A stretch of DNA of 64,000 nucleotides from Dinoroseobacter sp049800775 (GCF_049800775.1 NZ_JBNAFR010000012.1:31220-95219); one strand, 5' to 3'; counted from the stretch's first letter, positions 33,279 to 42,770 are shown. Notes: a model not told the origin generated them from the letters alone. A program made the numbers and translations.

Positions 33279-34274
33279 TTAATTATGGTCGTGACCAGCA
33301 TCTGGAGCGGCACTGTCGAGGTGATCGCGATGCGCTGGTGGTGTATGTAGCGGCGCCTCCCGCCCCGTCGACGACGTGACGTCCAGGTCCTGTGCATGGC
33401 GCTCGTCGAGGCAATCCGTTTCAAGCTGAAGGGTCACCATGTGAAACCGGTGATGCTCGGTCAGGTGCGTATATGCGGTCTCAAGGATGCGCGCGGCATC
33501 GGCAGGGACTGCGTGACGCAGATGGGCCGAGAAGGCATGCTTGCCACTGGTCAGGGTCCAAGCGTGGACATGGTGAACATCAAGAACGCCGTCCTGCGCG
33601 CGAAGATCGGCGGTCACGGCCTCGAGATCAGTGTCCTCAGGTGTTCCTTCCAACAGAATATGCACCGCCTCGCGGATTACTCCAACCGAGGCCCAGAGGA
33701 GCACGACCCCAAAGGCCATACCAAGGATCGGATCGATCGCCAGAAAGGCGGTGAACTCGATGACAAGCGCGGTCACGATGATCAACAGGCTGCCGACGAA
33801 GGTCTGGATGATGTGCCAGAGGGCCCCGCGGGCATTGAGATCATCCTGGCTGGATTTCCACATCAGGCCAAGCGAGATCACCTCGGTGACCAAGCCGCCG
33901 AAGGCCACCCAAAGCATCGGTCCCGTCGGCAGATGGATCGGACTTCCGAGCCGCATCGCCCCCATCCAGATTACCAGAAGCGCCATGCCGAGAAGAAAGC
34001 CGCCGTTCACGAGCGCGCCAATGATCTCGGCGCGATACCACCCGTAACTGCGCGCCATATCCGCCGGGCGGCGCGCGATCCGTTGCGCGATGATGGCGAC
34101 AAGCACACCGCCTACGGCCGACAACGTGTGAAACGCATCCGACAGAACCGCGATTGATCCAATCCAGAGCCCAACTGCAAGTTCGATCAGGAAGTATATG
34201 CCGGTCAACCAGGCAGATATAACCAGAGCCTTGCCAGAAGACGGCATATGTCCTGCGTGTCCATGAGCGGCCAT
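33279..34274 (-). CDS. CDF-family metal cation exporter (CzcD-like)
   Basis: A 331-residue antiporter-type exporter with six helices (about 17-215) and a cytoplasmic domain (about 220-300). The metal site is built by VLSDAFHTLSAV and ALWHIIQTFVGSLLI (HxxxD-type positions), and His-rich ends are present (AAHGHAGHM and HTPPAHRDHL with DAGHDHN). CDF proteins expel Zn, Co or Cd in exchange for protons. The ATG at 34274 follows directly on the stop of the upstream gene. Confidence 0.88.
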   Translation of the reverse strand: MAAHGHAGHMPSSGKALVISAWLTGIYFLIELAVGLWIGSIAVLSDAFHTLSAVGGVLVAIIAQRIARRPADMARSYGWYRAEIIGALVNGGFLLGMALLVIWMGAMRLGSPIHLPTGPMLWVAFGGLVTEVISLGLMWKSSQDDLNARGALWHIIQTFVGSLLIIVTALVIEFTAFLAIDPILGMAFGVVLLWASVGVIREAVHILLEGTPEDTDLEAVTADLRAQDGVLDVHHVHAWTLTSGKHAFSAHLRHAVPADAARILETAYTHLTEHHRFHMVTLQLETDCLDERHAQDLDVTSSTGREAPLHTPPAHRDHLDSAAPDAGHDHN

Positions 34275-34275
34275 A

Positions 34276-34935
34276 TCAGATTTGCTTTTTTGCAGTGTGG
34301 GTGCCGCGCCAGACCGCAAATAGGGCGGACAGCGCAGTGAACCCGCCGAGCGCAAGGGCCGTCCAGGTGGCGGTTTGCACGTCGCCATTCATGGCCTCGC
34401 TGCCGAGATGAGCGAGCAAGAAGCTTGCCGGAACGACCCCTGCGAGCGTCGCTAGGGCAAACCGCCAGAGATGCAGGACGCTCAACCCTGCGGCGTAGCT
34501 GACCATGTCGAAAGACAGGAATGGCAGCAGCCGGCTACCGAACACCAGAAGTGTCAGAGTATTCTGTGATCCCAGAAGTCCACGTCCGATCGTCTCGCCG
34601 ATATGGCGTTCCACAAAAGGGCGCCCCAGCCCGCGCGCGAGCAAAAAAGCGGCAAGCGCGCCAATTTCTGCGCCGAGCACGACGAGCAGGGTCCCGAAGG
34701 TGTGACCGTAGGCGGCCCCAGCCGCGAGCGCGATCGGCGCCGAGGGCAGGGGGCTGGCCACGATTGCCAACGTCATAAGCGCCACGACCAGAACCGGGCC
34801 AAGAAAACCAGCAGCATCGATCCAGCGCCGCAGGTCATCGCGCTCCGGCAGATCGATGTCGAGGCCCACCAGGTTCGGACGCGCCAAAACGAGGAGCACC
34901 AGCCCCAGAAGGACGAGAACAACGACACGCACCAT
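34276..34935 (-). CDS. TVP38/TMEM64 family membrane protein (DedA-like)
   Basis: A 219-residue protein with about six hydrophobic segments. The conserved VTT core is visible as GAAYGHTFGTLLVVLGAEIGAL, LLARGLGRPFVERHIG and FGSRLLPFLSFDMVSYAAGL. Relatives act on membrane lipid distribution and are often found next to mercury or copper genes, but their substrate is not settled. It is in a minus-strand operon with the CDF and DUF411 genes. Confidence 0.85.
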   Translation of the reverse strand: MVRVVVLVLLGLVLLVLARPNLVGLDIDLPERDDLRRWIDAAGFLGPVLVVALMTLAIVASPLPSAPIALAAGAAYGHTFGTLLVVLGAEIGALAAFLLARGLGRPFVERHIGETIGRGLLGSQNTLTLLVFGSRLLPFLSFDMVSYAAGLSVLHLWRFALATLAGVVPASFLLAHLGSEAMNGDVQTATWTALALGGFTALSALFAVWRGTHTAKKQI

Positions 34936-34938
34936 GGC

Positions 34939-35385
34939 CTACCTTGTATAAAGCAGCACAAGAAAGGCTGCCGCCATTAGATCAAAGACGACGCAAAACG
35001 GGATGTACCAGCGTGGGACCCGGGCAAGGCGGACCGCATTGTGATGGGCAAGATCCCACAGCGCATGGAGCGCGAGACCCAGAGGCAAGGCTGCCCAATG
35101 CCAAAGGAGACCCGCTACGGCCGCCGCCCCAAAGACGAGAGCAACCGCCAGCTCAGACCAGAACACGGAGCGACGGCCATCGGCGGCACCGAACCCGATA
35201 TAGGCCCCGCCGATCAGGGCCAGTGTGACCGCTGCCAAGGCAAGCGAGTCTGCCTGTTCCAGGAGGAGGTGGGCGGGCATTGTGACCACAAAAAGCGCAA
35301 ATCCGATCCAAGCGGGTGCCGCCATGGTCCGATGCGCTGAGTGGGAGGGATGTTGCCCCGATATGTCTGGTCTTACGCCGGTCAT
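34939..35385 (-). CDS. Small membrane protein (DUF6010-like)
   Basis: A 148-residue protein with four hydrophobic helices. The C-terminal half contains ALHALWDLAHHNAVRLARVP followed by RWYIPFCVVFDLMAAAF, a His-rich pattern like the DUF6010 membrane family. No function known. It is the first gene of the operon that runs to DUF411. The ATG at 35325 is an alternative start. Confidence 0.6.
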   Translation of the reverse strand: MTGVRPDISGQHPSHSAHRTMAAPAWIGFALFVVTMPAHLLLEQADSLALAAVTLALIGGAYIGFGAADGRRSVFWSELAVALVFGAAAVAGLLWHWAALPLGLALHALWDLAHHNAVRLARVPRWYIPFCVVFDLMAAAFLVLLYTR

Positions 35386-35570
35386 GACGCGTCAGATGGG
35401 GCTTCCAGCAGCTGGAGGGTCAAGACATGTCAGGTCTATTGATACATATTGCGACAAACGAAGTGCGGGTCTTTCCCGAAAGAACAATCTATTCTGCGTG
35501 TTATGGAGATTGATCTATGGAACAGACGGCCGAACGGCCAGACGGGCCGATTTGCGGAGACTGATCGCTG

Positions 35571-36299
35571 ATGGCGTCATCGGCGCATATCCTGGTCGTC
35601 GATGATCATGCAGAGATCCGGCACTCGGTGACGCGCTACCTGGAGAAAAATGGGCTGCGCGCGACGGGAGCCAAAAGCGCGGGTGAGATGGATGAACGAT
35701 TGGGCGAGGGCAAATTCGATCTGATCGTACTCGATATCATGATGCCGGGAGAAGACGGGCTCGCGGCCTGCGCACGGTTGCGCCGAGAGCAGCAGCATAC
35801 CCCGATCCTCATGCTGACGGCGCTCGGCGACGATGACGCTCGGATCAAAGGGCTCGACACCGGCGCAGATGACTATCTGGCCAAGCCCTTCAATCCGCGC
35901 GAGCTTCTGGCCCGGATCAATGCGATCCTGCGTCGCGCGGGAGACGGATACGCGCCCCATGGCGGAACATTTGCAGGCAAGCGAGCCGTGTTTGCCGGGA
36001 TCACTTTTGATCACGACGCCAGTCATGTCATTTGCCCCGATGGCACGGTCAATGCACTGACCACAGCGGAAGCCAAGCTGCTGACGGTCTTGCTGGAGCG
36101 TCCTCGGGCGGTGATCGGTCGGGATGAACTTCTGGAGTTGAGCGCCGGCCGTGTCGCCGGACCATTTGATCGTACCATCGACAATCAGGTTTCGCGCCTG
36201 CGCCGGAAAATCGAACCCGATGTGCTTCGCCCTCGGATCATATCGACGGTCCGCAATGGCGGGTATTGTCTGAGCTGTGATGTGGAGATCGAGGCCTGA
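35571..36299 (+). CDS. OmpR-family response regulator (copper-type)
   Basis: A 242-residue response regulator: receiver domain with acidic pair Asp11/Asp12, phosphoacceptor Asp55 (LIVLDIMMPGEDG) and Lys105 (YLAKPF), and a C-terminal winged helix (TTAEAKLLTVLLERPRAVIG and DNQVSRLRRKIEPD). It overlaps the sensor kinase gene (TGATG). Probably activates the following envelope copper genes. Confidence 0.92.
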   Translation: MASSAHILVVDDHAEIRHSVTRYLEKNGLRATGAKSAGEMDERLGEGKFDLIVLDIMMPGEDGLAACARLRREQQHTPILMLTALGDDDARIKGLDTGADDYLAKPFNPRELLARINAILRRAGDGYAPHGGTFAGKRAVFAGITFDHDASHVICPDGTVNALTTAEAKLLTVLLERPRAVIGRDELLELSAGRVAGPFDRTIDNQVSRLRRKIEPDVLRPRIISTVRNGGYCLSCDVEIEA

Positions 36300-37750
36300 T
36301 GCAGATGGGGTTCCGCTCACAGATCGCCTTTTTGGTGGTGGTGGTCCTCTTCGTTGCGCAGGTCGTGGGGCTCTGGCTTTTCGTCGATGAACGGTCGCTT
36401 GCCGTGCAAGCGGCCATCGGCAGCGAGGCAGCCGGACGCGCGGCAAACGTCGCCCGTCTGATCGAGGAGGCACCGCCGACGTTGCATGAGGATATCGTAG
36501 CGGCGGCAAACTCGCCCCTTGTACGCTTCGATCTCGGCGACACCCCTGCTGTGACGCACTCCCATCATGATGAGAACGGAGCGATCGAAGCGCGCATTCG
36601 AGCGCTTTTGAACGATGGCTACACCCGCGATATCCGGGTCGAAGTGCACGAGATTGAACAGGGGCTGTTGCCGTTGCCGAACCTTTCGCCGGAAATGGCG
36701 GAAATGCATGCCGAGATGATGCAGGGAACTCTGGCGGCGCTCGAGATGGAGGTCTCAATCGCCATAGCCGGGGGCCAATGGTTGAACGTCGCCACCCGGT
36801 TCGAGCGGCCGCCGATACAATGGTCCTGGGCTTCCACGCTGTCTTTTGTGCTGACGGCTGCCGTGTTGCTGCTGGCGATCTTCTGGTTTCTGCTCACGCG
36901 CCTGACGCGGCCCCTGAATGATCTCGCCGCTGCCGCCGAGGAATTCGGGCGTGGTGGCGGGCAGGGCCCCCTCACGCCGGTTGGCCCAAATGAAGTGCGG
37001 AACCTGACAACGGCTTTCAATGACATGCAAACGCGCTTGGCCCGCTTTGTAACGGACAGGACGCAGATGCTGGCCGCCCTGGCCCACGACTTGAGATCGC
37101 CACTCACCGCGCTCAGGGTTCATGCCGAGATGGTGGAGGATGCGGAGACCAAGACCGGCATCACGGCCTCTCTCGACGAGATGCAGGATATGGTTGAGGC
37201 CACACTGGCCTATGCACGCGGTGTGGGTCAGGACGAAGCCCTGCAGCCAATTGAGATTGGCACGTTTCTGATCGACATTCGGGACGCGACCCACACTGCG
37301 TTGGACGTACGCCGAGGACCCGAGGCAATGGTGCAGATCAAGCCCAAGGCGCTGCGCCGTGCCTTGCGCAATCTCATCGACAATGCGGGGCGATACGGGT
37401 GCAACCCGACGCTATCCTGGCGCATTTCTGACGGCAGCGTCGAGATTTTGGTCGAAGACGATGGACCCGGGATCCCTGACGACCGCTTAGGCGATGTGTT
37501 TCAGCCCTTCCTGCGCCTTGAGGGATCGCGCTCCCGCGAAACCGGTGGCCATGGGCTGGGCCTTTCAATCGCTCGCAGCATCGTTCTGCAACACGGCGGC
37601 ACGATCACTCTGTCGAACCGCGCGGAGGGTGGGCTCTGTGCAAAGATTGTATTGCCCGTGACTGCGGATCAAGCCGCGTTGACATCCTCGTACGAGCATC
37701 CCGAGACGCGGGCCGAAACCGGATTTTCGGCCCCGATCAAAAAGGCCTAG
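36299..37750 (+). CDS. Sensor histidine kinase with Met/His-rich periplasmic domain
   Basis: A 483-residue kinase: helices at about 9-29 and 183-203 enclose a periplasmic sensor, then HAMP (RLTRPLNDLAAAAEEFGRG), the phosphoacceptor His in ALAHDLRSPLTAL (about 262), N box NLIDNAGRYG (about 357) and G boxes DDGPGIPDD and GGHGLGLSIA. The sensor contains THSHHDENG and PEMAEMHAEMMQG, clusters suited to Cu(I). Together with its neighbours this points to a CopS/CusS-type copper sensor. Confidence 0.9.
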   Translation: MQMGFRSQIAFLVVVVLFVAQVVGLWLFVDERSLAVQAAIGSEAAGRAANVARLIEEAPPTLHEDIVAAANSPLVRFDLGDTPAVTHSHHDENGAIEARIRALLNDGYTRDIRVEVHEIEQGLLPLPNLSPEMAEMHAEMMQGTLAALEMEVSIAIAGGQWLNVATRFERPPIQWSWASTLSFVLTAAVLLLAIFWFLLTRLTRPLNDLAAAAEEFGRGGGQGPLTPVGPNEVRNLTTAFNDMQTRLARFVTDRTQMLAALAHDLRSPLTALRVHAEMVEDAETKTGITASLDEMQDMVEATLAYARGVGQDEALQPIEIGTFLIDIRDATHTALDVRRGPEAMVQIKPKALRRALRNLIDNAGRYGCNPTLSWRISDGSVEILVEDDGPGIPDDRLGDVFQPFLRLEGSRSRETGGHGLGLSIARSIVLQHGGTITLSNRAEGGLCAKIVLPVTADQAALTSSYEHPETRAETGFSAPIKKA

Positions 37751-37871
37751 GCTCGCCGTCCAACCGGTGGGTTGATACATAACCTTACAAAATTCTGGCT
37801 CTCCCTGCGTTTCGCCGCTTGCTGATCTTCGATAGAAAACAAGGCGTTCGACATGGAGACGAGGCAGAGCC

Positions 37872-38441
37872 ATGCAGGCAAGAAATCGACCCTTTCGGTC
37901 ACGTCGTCAGCTGATCGGCGGCATCGGTGCGACGCTCCTGTTCGCGCCTTCGGTGCTGCGCGCCGAAACACGCGCACCGGTACGGCGTAACGCTTCAAGC
38001 TTCAGAACCCACGATTGGCAAGACCACTTCGATCGTCTGGGCAAAGGCATCATTATTGCGGATACCAATTCCCGGGCGCTTCAGCAGTGGACCGCTGATG
38101 GTGAAATGTTTCTCTATCCGACATCTGTTCCAATGACGGATGAGCTGACGCGGCGAGGCTATACTGAGATCGTCTTCAAAGATCCCGAGCCGGATTGGAC
38201 GCCCACGCCATCTATGCGCGAACGCGATCCATCCTTGCCAGCCTACATGCCGCCGGGTCCGGACAATCCGCTCGGGGTGCGGTCGCTGCACCTGACATGG
38301 CAATACTATCGCATTCACGGAACACACGATACGCGCAAAATTGGTCGTCGTTCCTCCAGCGGCTGCATCGGCCTCTACAACGAACATATCATTGAGGTTT
38401 ACAATCGGACACCGGTCGGAACGCAGGTCAAGTTGATCTGA
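37872..38441 (+). CDS. L,D-transpeptidase (YkuD family)
   Basis: A 189-residue exported protein with a Tat-like signal (RSRRQLIGGIGATLLFAPSV). The YkuD catalytic block is YRIHGTHDTRKIGRRSSSGC (about 155-174, nucleophile Cys in SSGCIGL). These enzymes form 3-3 peptidoglycan cross-links or attach proteins to the wall. It heads an apparent operon running through cytochrome c, CopC, CopD and multicopper oxidase to DsbA and a second L,D-transpeptidase. The stop overlaps the next start (TGATG). Confidence 0.88.
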   Translation: MQARNRPFRSRRQLIGGIGATLLFAPSVLRAETRAPVRRNASSFRTHDWQDHFDRLGKGIIIADTNSRALQQWTADGEMFLYPTSVPMTDELTRRGYTEIVFKDPEPDWTPTPSMRERDPSLPAYMPPGPDNPLGVRSLHLTWQYYRIHGTHDTRKIGRRSSSGCIGLYNEHIIEVYNRTPVGTQVKLI

Positions 38442-38881
38442 TGGGGCGTTACGTGATCATTTCCATCGCCCTTGCGGTGGTTCTTGCCATTGGCTTCTGG
38501 TGGACAGGACCAACCGATAATGACGTGGCAACGAGCGAGGATGACGCGTCTCGCACCTACAGTCCCATGGTCGACGTCATTCTACCGCAAACGCTGTCCG
38601 CGAATGCGGAGATCGGCAAATTGGCCTACGAGGCGAAATGTGCGGCCTGCCACGGCACAAATGCCGCCGGGCAGGACGGTGTGGCGCCTCCTCTGGTGCA
38701 CAAGATCTACGAACCCAGCCACCATGGGGATGCCGCCTTCCTTCTGGCGGCCAAGAATGGTGTTCGTGCGCATCATTGGCGCTTTGGAAACATGCCGCCG
38801 GTCGAAGGTGTCACGGATGGTGATGTGAAGATGATCGTGGCCTATGTGCGTGAGTTGCAACGTGCAAATGGTATAAACTAA
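38441..38881 (+). CDS. Membrane-anchored cytochrome c
   Basis: A 146-residue protein with an uncleaved or lipoprotein-free N-terminal anchor (IISIALAVVLAIGFWW) and one class I haem c domain: CAACH (about 67-71) and the axial Met in FGNMPPV (about 112). A periplasmic electron carrier. In this operon it could accept electrons from the Cu(I)-oxidising multicopper oxidase or feed the terminal oxidase. A related cytochrome is at 41501. Confidence 0.88.
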   Translation: MGRYVIISIALAVVLAIGFWWTGPTDNDVATSEDDASRTYSPMVDVILPQTLSANAEIGKLAYEAKCAACHGTNAAGQDGVAPPLVHKIYEPSHHGDAAFLLAAKNGVRAHHWRFGNMPPVEGVTDGDVKMIVAYVRELQRANGIN

Positions 38882-38910
38882 CCCGAATAACCGACGAAGG
38901 ACGATCCGTG

Positions 38911-39252
38911 ATGTACAGAGTCGTACTGACAATTTTTTTGGCGCTGACCAGCGCGCAAGCACTCGCCCACTCGGAAAAGGAAAGCATGACGCCTGCAAAC
39001 GGGGCCATTCTTGACGCCGTACCCGAGACGATTGGATTGCGCTTCAACGATGGGATGCGACTGACGAAAGTCGAAATGACCCATGCAGAGGCGCACACCG
39101 AGGCTCTCGACCTCGGCAATCAATCCGGCTTTGTCAAAGAGTTCACACTTCCTCTGACGCCAATGGGGTCGGGCATGTATCAAATCGAATGGCGCGGACT
39201 TGGTGTTGATGGACACCCCATGAACGGTGTCTTCTCATTTGAAGTGAAGTGA
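38911..39252 (+). CDS. copC: CopC periplasmic copper-binding protein
   Basis: A 113-residue CopC-domain protein. After the signal peptide (ending SAQALA) the mature N-terminus is HSEKESMTPANGAIL, with His1 as the Cu(II) ligand; the motif VDGHPMNGVFSFEV at the C-terminus is diagnostic. It ferries copper to the adjacent CopD. GTG at 38908 is an alternative start. Confidence 0.92.
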   Translation: MYRVVLTIFLALTSAQALAHSEKESMTPANGAILDAVPETIGLRFNDGMRLTKVEMTHAEAHTEALDLGNQSGFVKEFTLPLTPMGSGMYQIEWRGLGVDGHPMNGVFSFEVK

Positions 39253-40122
39253 GTGGTGCCGGATATCTGGGGTCAGGCTGCGATTGCCACAAAGTTTTTG
39301 CTCTATCTCGGCATCCTCACGAGTGCCGGGCTGATACTGAGTCGCCAAGTCTTTCACGAGCAGTTGGCTGGGCTCGACCGTTTCTTGCGTGCCTGGGCCG
39401 TCTTCTTTGCTCTTCTGGCGGCTGCGATGTCATTGCTCGGTTTTGCCGTGCGGGGCGCAGTGCTCATGGATGAGGCTTCGGGCATGACGGATCTGACGAT
39501 CCTTGCGTTGCTCTGGGAAACCCCGCCCGGAGACGCTTTGCTGTTGCGGCTTCTGGGCTTGGGGGCTCTCCTGACCGGCGTGGTAATCGGGGGGCGGTGG
39601 CTCTGGGTGGCGCTCTTGGGCAGTTTCTTGGCAATCTGGAGTTTTTGCGAGATCGGTCATGTCGCCAGCGAAGATCGTCTGTGGTTTCAGACCGTCTTGT
39701 TCGGTCATCTGATCGTTGCCGCCTTCTGGATCGGCGTCCTTCTTCCGCTCCAAAAGCTTTCGGGGTCTGCGGACACATTGCGAGTTGCTGCCGTGCTTGG
39801 ACATCGCTTTGGCCAGGTCGCATCTGTTGCGGTCCCGCTGCTGCTGCTTGCTGGCGTGGTGATGACGTGGCGACTGGTGGGATCGTTTTCCGCGCTCCTC
39901 GGCACTGGCTATGGTTTGACACTTCTGGCAAAGATTGCCGTCGTGACGCTGCTTCTGGCCCTTGCCGCCATCAACAAAACACGGCTTGTGCCCGCTTTGC
40001 AGAGCGGTGATCCCAAAGCTGGGCCGCACCTTGCAAGATCGATTTCTCTCGAATGGGTTTGTATCGGTGTCATCTTGCTTGCCACGGCTGTTTTCACCTC
40101 AATCCTAACGGTGCCATCATGA
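39253..40122 (+). CDS. copD: CopD-family copper transport membrane protein
   Basis: A 289-residue protein with eight hydrophobic helices, containing FCEIGHVASEDRLWF and FGHLIVAAFWIGVLLPL, the CopD core with its conserved His. GTG start directly behind the copC stop (TGAGTG). CopD takes copper from CopC across the inner membrane or anchors it. The stop overlaps the oxidase start (ATGA). Confidence 0.9.
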   Translation: MVPDIWGQAAIATKFLLYLGILTSAGLILSRQVFHEQLAGLDRFLRAWAVFFALLAAAMSLLGFAVRGAVLMDEASGMTDLTILALLWETPPGDALLLRLLGLGALLTGVVIGGRWLWVALLGSFLAIWSFCEIGHVASEDRLWFQTVLFGHLIVAAFWIGVLLPLQKLSGSADTLRVAAVLGHRFGQVASVAVPLLLLAGVVMTWRLVGSFSALLGTGYGLTLLAKIAVVTLLLALAAINKTRLVPALQSGDPKAGPHLARSISLEWVCIGVILLATAVFTSILTVPS

Positions 40123-41504
40123 AACTTTCAAAACGCGACTTCCTTCGCATGAGTGCTGCCGGTTTGGTGTGCATGCCGAATTCACTGCTCGCGCAGACAG
40201 ACATGCGCGCGGTGACAGCCCGGATCGCAGATATACAGCTTTTGCCTGATGACTACGGAAAAACACAGATCTGGGGGTTCGATGGTATCGCGCCGGGCCC
40301 TGAAATCCGGGTTACGCAAGGCGCGCGGGTACAGAGACGTATTGTCAATGAGTTACCCGATCCGACATCGACCCATTGGCACGGGATCCGCATCGACAAT
40401 GCGATGGATGGGGTGGCGGGTCTGACGCAGGACGCCATTCGCCCCGGGGACAGCTTTGACTATGATTTCGTTGTCCCCGACGCGGGCACTTATTGGTATC
40501 ACGCGCACAACCGCTCGTTCGAGCAGGTCGCACGTGGTCTTCAGGGTGCGCTGATCGTCGAAGAGCCGGAGCCGATCGATATCGACCATGAAGAGGTCCT
40601 GATCCTCGACGATTGGCGCATCGATCCAGAGACTGCCCAGATCGCGGATACTTTTGGTGCGATGCATGACCTTAGCCATGCCGGGCGCCTTGGAAACTAC
40701 ATAACAACGAACGGCGTCTACAATCTCGCGAAGCATGTGAAACGGCATGAGCGACTGCGCCTGCGGCTGATCAATGCATCGAACGCCCGGATTTTCCAAC
40801 TCGCGCTGGAGGGGCTCGAAGGCTGGATTGTGGCCATGGACGGGATGCCGCTGGCCACACCGCAACCTGTGGAAGGCCCATTCCTGCTCTCGTCGGCACA
40901 ACGGGTGGACCTGATCGTCGACGTGACCGCAGAGGTAGGTAGCGCGGGCCATATCGTGCAATTGAGCCGTGATGAAAGCTTTTCTCAAGTGGCCTTCGAG
41001 GTGACAGGCGACGGTACAAGCGCGCGGCGCGGAACGCCTCAACCCCTGCCGCCGAATGCCCATGCCATGCCCGATTTGGGATCGGCAAGGGACATCGCAT
41101 TGCTGATGGAAGGGGGGGCCATGGGCGGCATGCGCGGTGCCATGATGGGTGGTCGGATGTCTTCGATGCGCGACATGATGGAGACAGGAAACTTCTGGGC
41201 CTTCAATGGCGCGGTGGGTGGCATGGATGTTCCAGCACTGGCGGAGTTGTCGCGTGGCGAAACCGTTCGGCTGAAGATCACCAATGACACATCGTTTCCG
41301 CATGCCATGCATCTTCATGGCATGCATTTTCACGAGATCGCACCCGATGGCAGCCTCGGCGCGCTGCGCGACACAACGCTGCTCGACCGGGGCGAAATGC
41401 GCGACATCGCCTTTGTGGCAGATAACCCCGGCAAATGGCTGCTGCATTGCCATATGCTGTCGCACGCGGCATCCGGTATGATGACATGGGTCAATGTGGC
41501 ATGA
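40119..41504 (+). CDS. Multicopper oxidase (CueO/CopA-type)
   Basis: A 461-residue Tat-type exported oxidase (SKRDFLRMSAAGLVCM). All copper-binding boxes are present: THWHGIR (86-88), YWYHAHN (128-130), HAMHLHGMHFHE and LLHCHMLSHAASGM, with axial Met. A Met-rich loop (GGAMGGMRGAMMGGRMSSM) is typical of cuprous oxidases that convert toxic Cu(I) to Cu(II) in the periplasm. ATG at 40119 overlaps the copD stop; the following cytochrome c gene overlaps its stop. Confidence 0.93.
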   Translation: MKLSKRDFLRMSAAGLVCMPNSLLAQTDMRAVTARIADIQLLPDDYGKTQIWGFDGIAPGPEIRVTQGARVQRRIVNELPDPTSTHWHGIRIDNAMDGVAGLTQDAIRPGDSFDYDFVVPDAGTYWYHAHNRSFEQVARGLQGALIVEEPEPIDIDHEEVLILDDWRIDPETAQIADTFGAMHDLSHAGRLGNYITTNGVYNLAKHVKRHERLRLRLINASNARIFQLALEGLEGWIVAMDGMPLATPQPVEGPFLLSSAQRVDLIVDVTAEVGSAGHIVQLSRDESFSQVAFEVTGDGTSARRGTPQPLPPNAHAMPDLGSARDIALLMEGGAMGGMRGAMMGGRMSSMRDMMETGNFWAFNGAVGGMDVPALAELSRGETVRLKITNDTSFPHAMHLHGMHFHEIAPDGSLGALRDTTLLDRGEMRDIAFVADNPGKWLLHCHMLSHAASGMMTWVNVA

Positions 41505-41977
41505 AGGGTCTGGCGGCCATCCTCGGCATTGGTGTCCTGGCAGCACTTGGAGCGGCGGCCTATGTCTGGACCGGGTCTGCCGATGATGTCCAAAGCGGCG
41601 TGATGCCGGAGAGCGTCGATCTTGTCGCCGGCAAGGCGCTCTATGCTGAGACATGTGCCGCGTGCCATGGGGTCAATCTGGAAGGTCAGGAGAACTGGCG
41701 GAGTCCGGGCGAGGACGGCCGGCTACCCGCACCACCGCATGATGAAACGGGTCACACCTGGCATCACAGCGACCAGGTTCTGTTCGACTACACAAAGCTT
41801 GGAGGTCGAGAGGTGATGGCCGCTCAGGGCATGGAGTTCGACAGCGGCATGCCCGGTTTCGGCGACCAACTTTCCGACCAGGAAATCTGGAATGTCCTCG
41901 GGTACATCAAGTCGACCTGGCCCGAGGAAATACAGGATATGCAGTACGCGCGCACCCATGGTGTGCCGGTGAACTAG
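41501..41977 (+). CDS. Membrane-anchored cytochrome c
   Basis: A 158-residue protein with an N-terminal anchor (LAAILGIGVLAALGAAAYVW) and one haem c site, CAACHGVNLEGQ (about 52-63), with candidate axial Met in GFGDQ/SGMPGF. It overlaps the multicopper oxidase gene by four bases, suggesting that the two proteins work together in Cu(I) oxidation. Similar in plan to the cytochrome at 38441. Confidence 0.88.
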   Translation: MKGLAAILGIGVLAALGAAAYVWTGSADDVQSGVMPESVDLVAGKALYAETCAACHGVNLEGQENWRSPGEDGRLPAPPHDETGHTWHHSDQVLFDYTKLGGREVMAAQGMEFDSGMPGFGDQLSDQEIWNVLGYIKSTWPEEIQDMQYARTHGVPVN

Positions 41978-41987
41978 GAGAACTCTC

Positions 41988-42716
41988 ATGAAGATCGCAA
42001 TGGCAATGCCACTGGTCGCCCTTCTGCTTGCACCACTGACGTCTCATGCCGACGCGCTCAGCGAAGACCGGGTTAAGGAATTGGTTCTGGAGGCCATCCG
42101 GGAAAACCCAGAGATTGTCCTCGAGGCGGTTCAGATCATTGAACGGCGTGAACAGGAGCGGCAGGCGGCCGCAGCAGCGAGCGTCCTCTCCGAAAATCGC
42201 GATCTTCTCGAGAGCGACCCAAACGCACCGGTTCTCGGAAATCCCGAGGGCGACGTCACAGTTGTGGAGTTCTTCGACTACAACTGTCCCTATTGTCGCC
42301 GGGTGAAGCCGCATATCGAAGCGCTGTTGGACGAAGACCCCAACGTCAAGCTGGTCTATCGTGAGTGGCCGATCCTCGGAGACGGCTCCGTTTTTGCCGC
42401 GCGCGCCGCATTGGCCGCGCGAGAGCAGGGCAAATACGAAGAGTTTCACTGGGCACTGATGGGCATGCAGGGCCGAGCCGAGGAAGCGTCCGTCATCCAG
42501 GTTGCGCAGGAAATTGGTTTGGATGTCGCGCAGCTGCGACGGGACATGCAGGCGCCTGAGATCGATGCCCATATCGCGGCGTCAATGGAGATGAGCCGCG
42601 CGCTCGGCTTCAATGGCACACCATCCTTTGTGATCGGAGACGCACTGGTTCCGGGGGTCATCGAGGCCGATCAGATGATCCGTCTTGCGCAGGAAGCGCG
42701 CGCCGCAGGTCAATAG
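41988..42716 (+). CDS. DsbA-family thiol oxidoreductase (ScsC-like)
   Basis: A 242-residue exported protein: signal peptide to about residue 22, a helical N-terminal arm (SEDRVKELVLEAIRENPEIV, about 25-70, like the oligomerisation arm of ScsC), then a thioredoxin/DsbA domain with CPYC (100-103) and cis-Pro in GTPSFVIG. ScsC-type proteins shuffle or protect disulfides under copper stress, kept reduced by ScsB (gene at 47523). Confidence 0.9.
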   Translation: MKIAMAMPLVALLLAPLTSHADALSEDRVKELVLEAIRENPEIVLEAVQIIERREQERQAAAAASVLSENRDLLESDPNAPVLGNPEGDVTVVEFFDYNCPYCRRVKPHIEALLDEDPNVKLVYREWPILGDGSVFAARAALAAREQGKYEEFHWALMGMQGRAEEASVIQVAQEIGLDVAQLRRDMQAPEIDAHIAASMEMSRALGFNGTPSFVIGDALVPGVIEADQMIRLAQEARAAGQ

Positions 42717-42770
42717 TTTCCCGAAATTTGGCGAACGGACACAGTCAAAACGAGTGGACGAGGTACTTAT

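Noticed and set aside
40353..41654. 433-codon minus-strand frame opposite the multicopper oxidase
   Set aside because: Antisense to a gene with all four copper-binding boxes; composition rich in Arg and His from the complementary strand.
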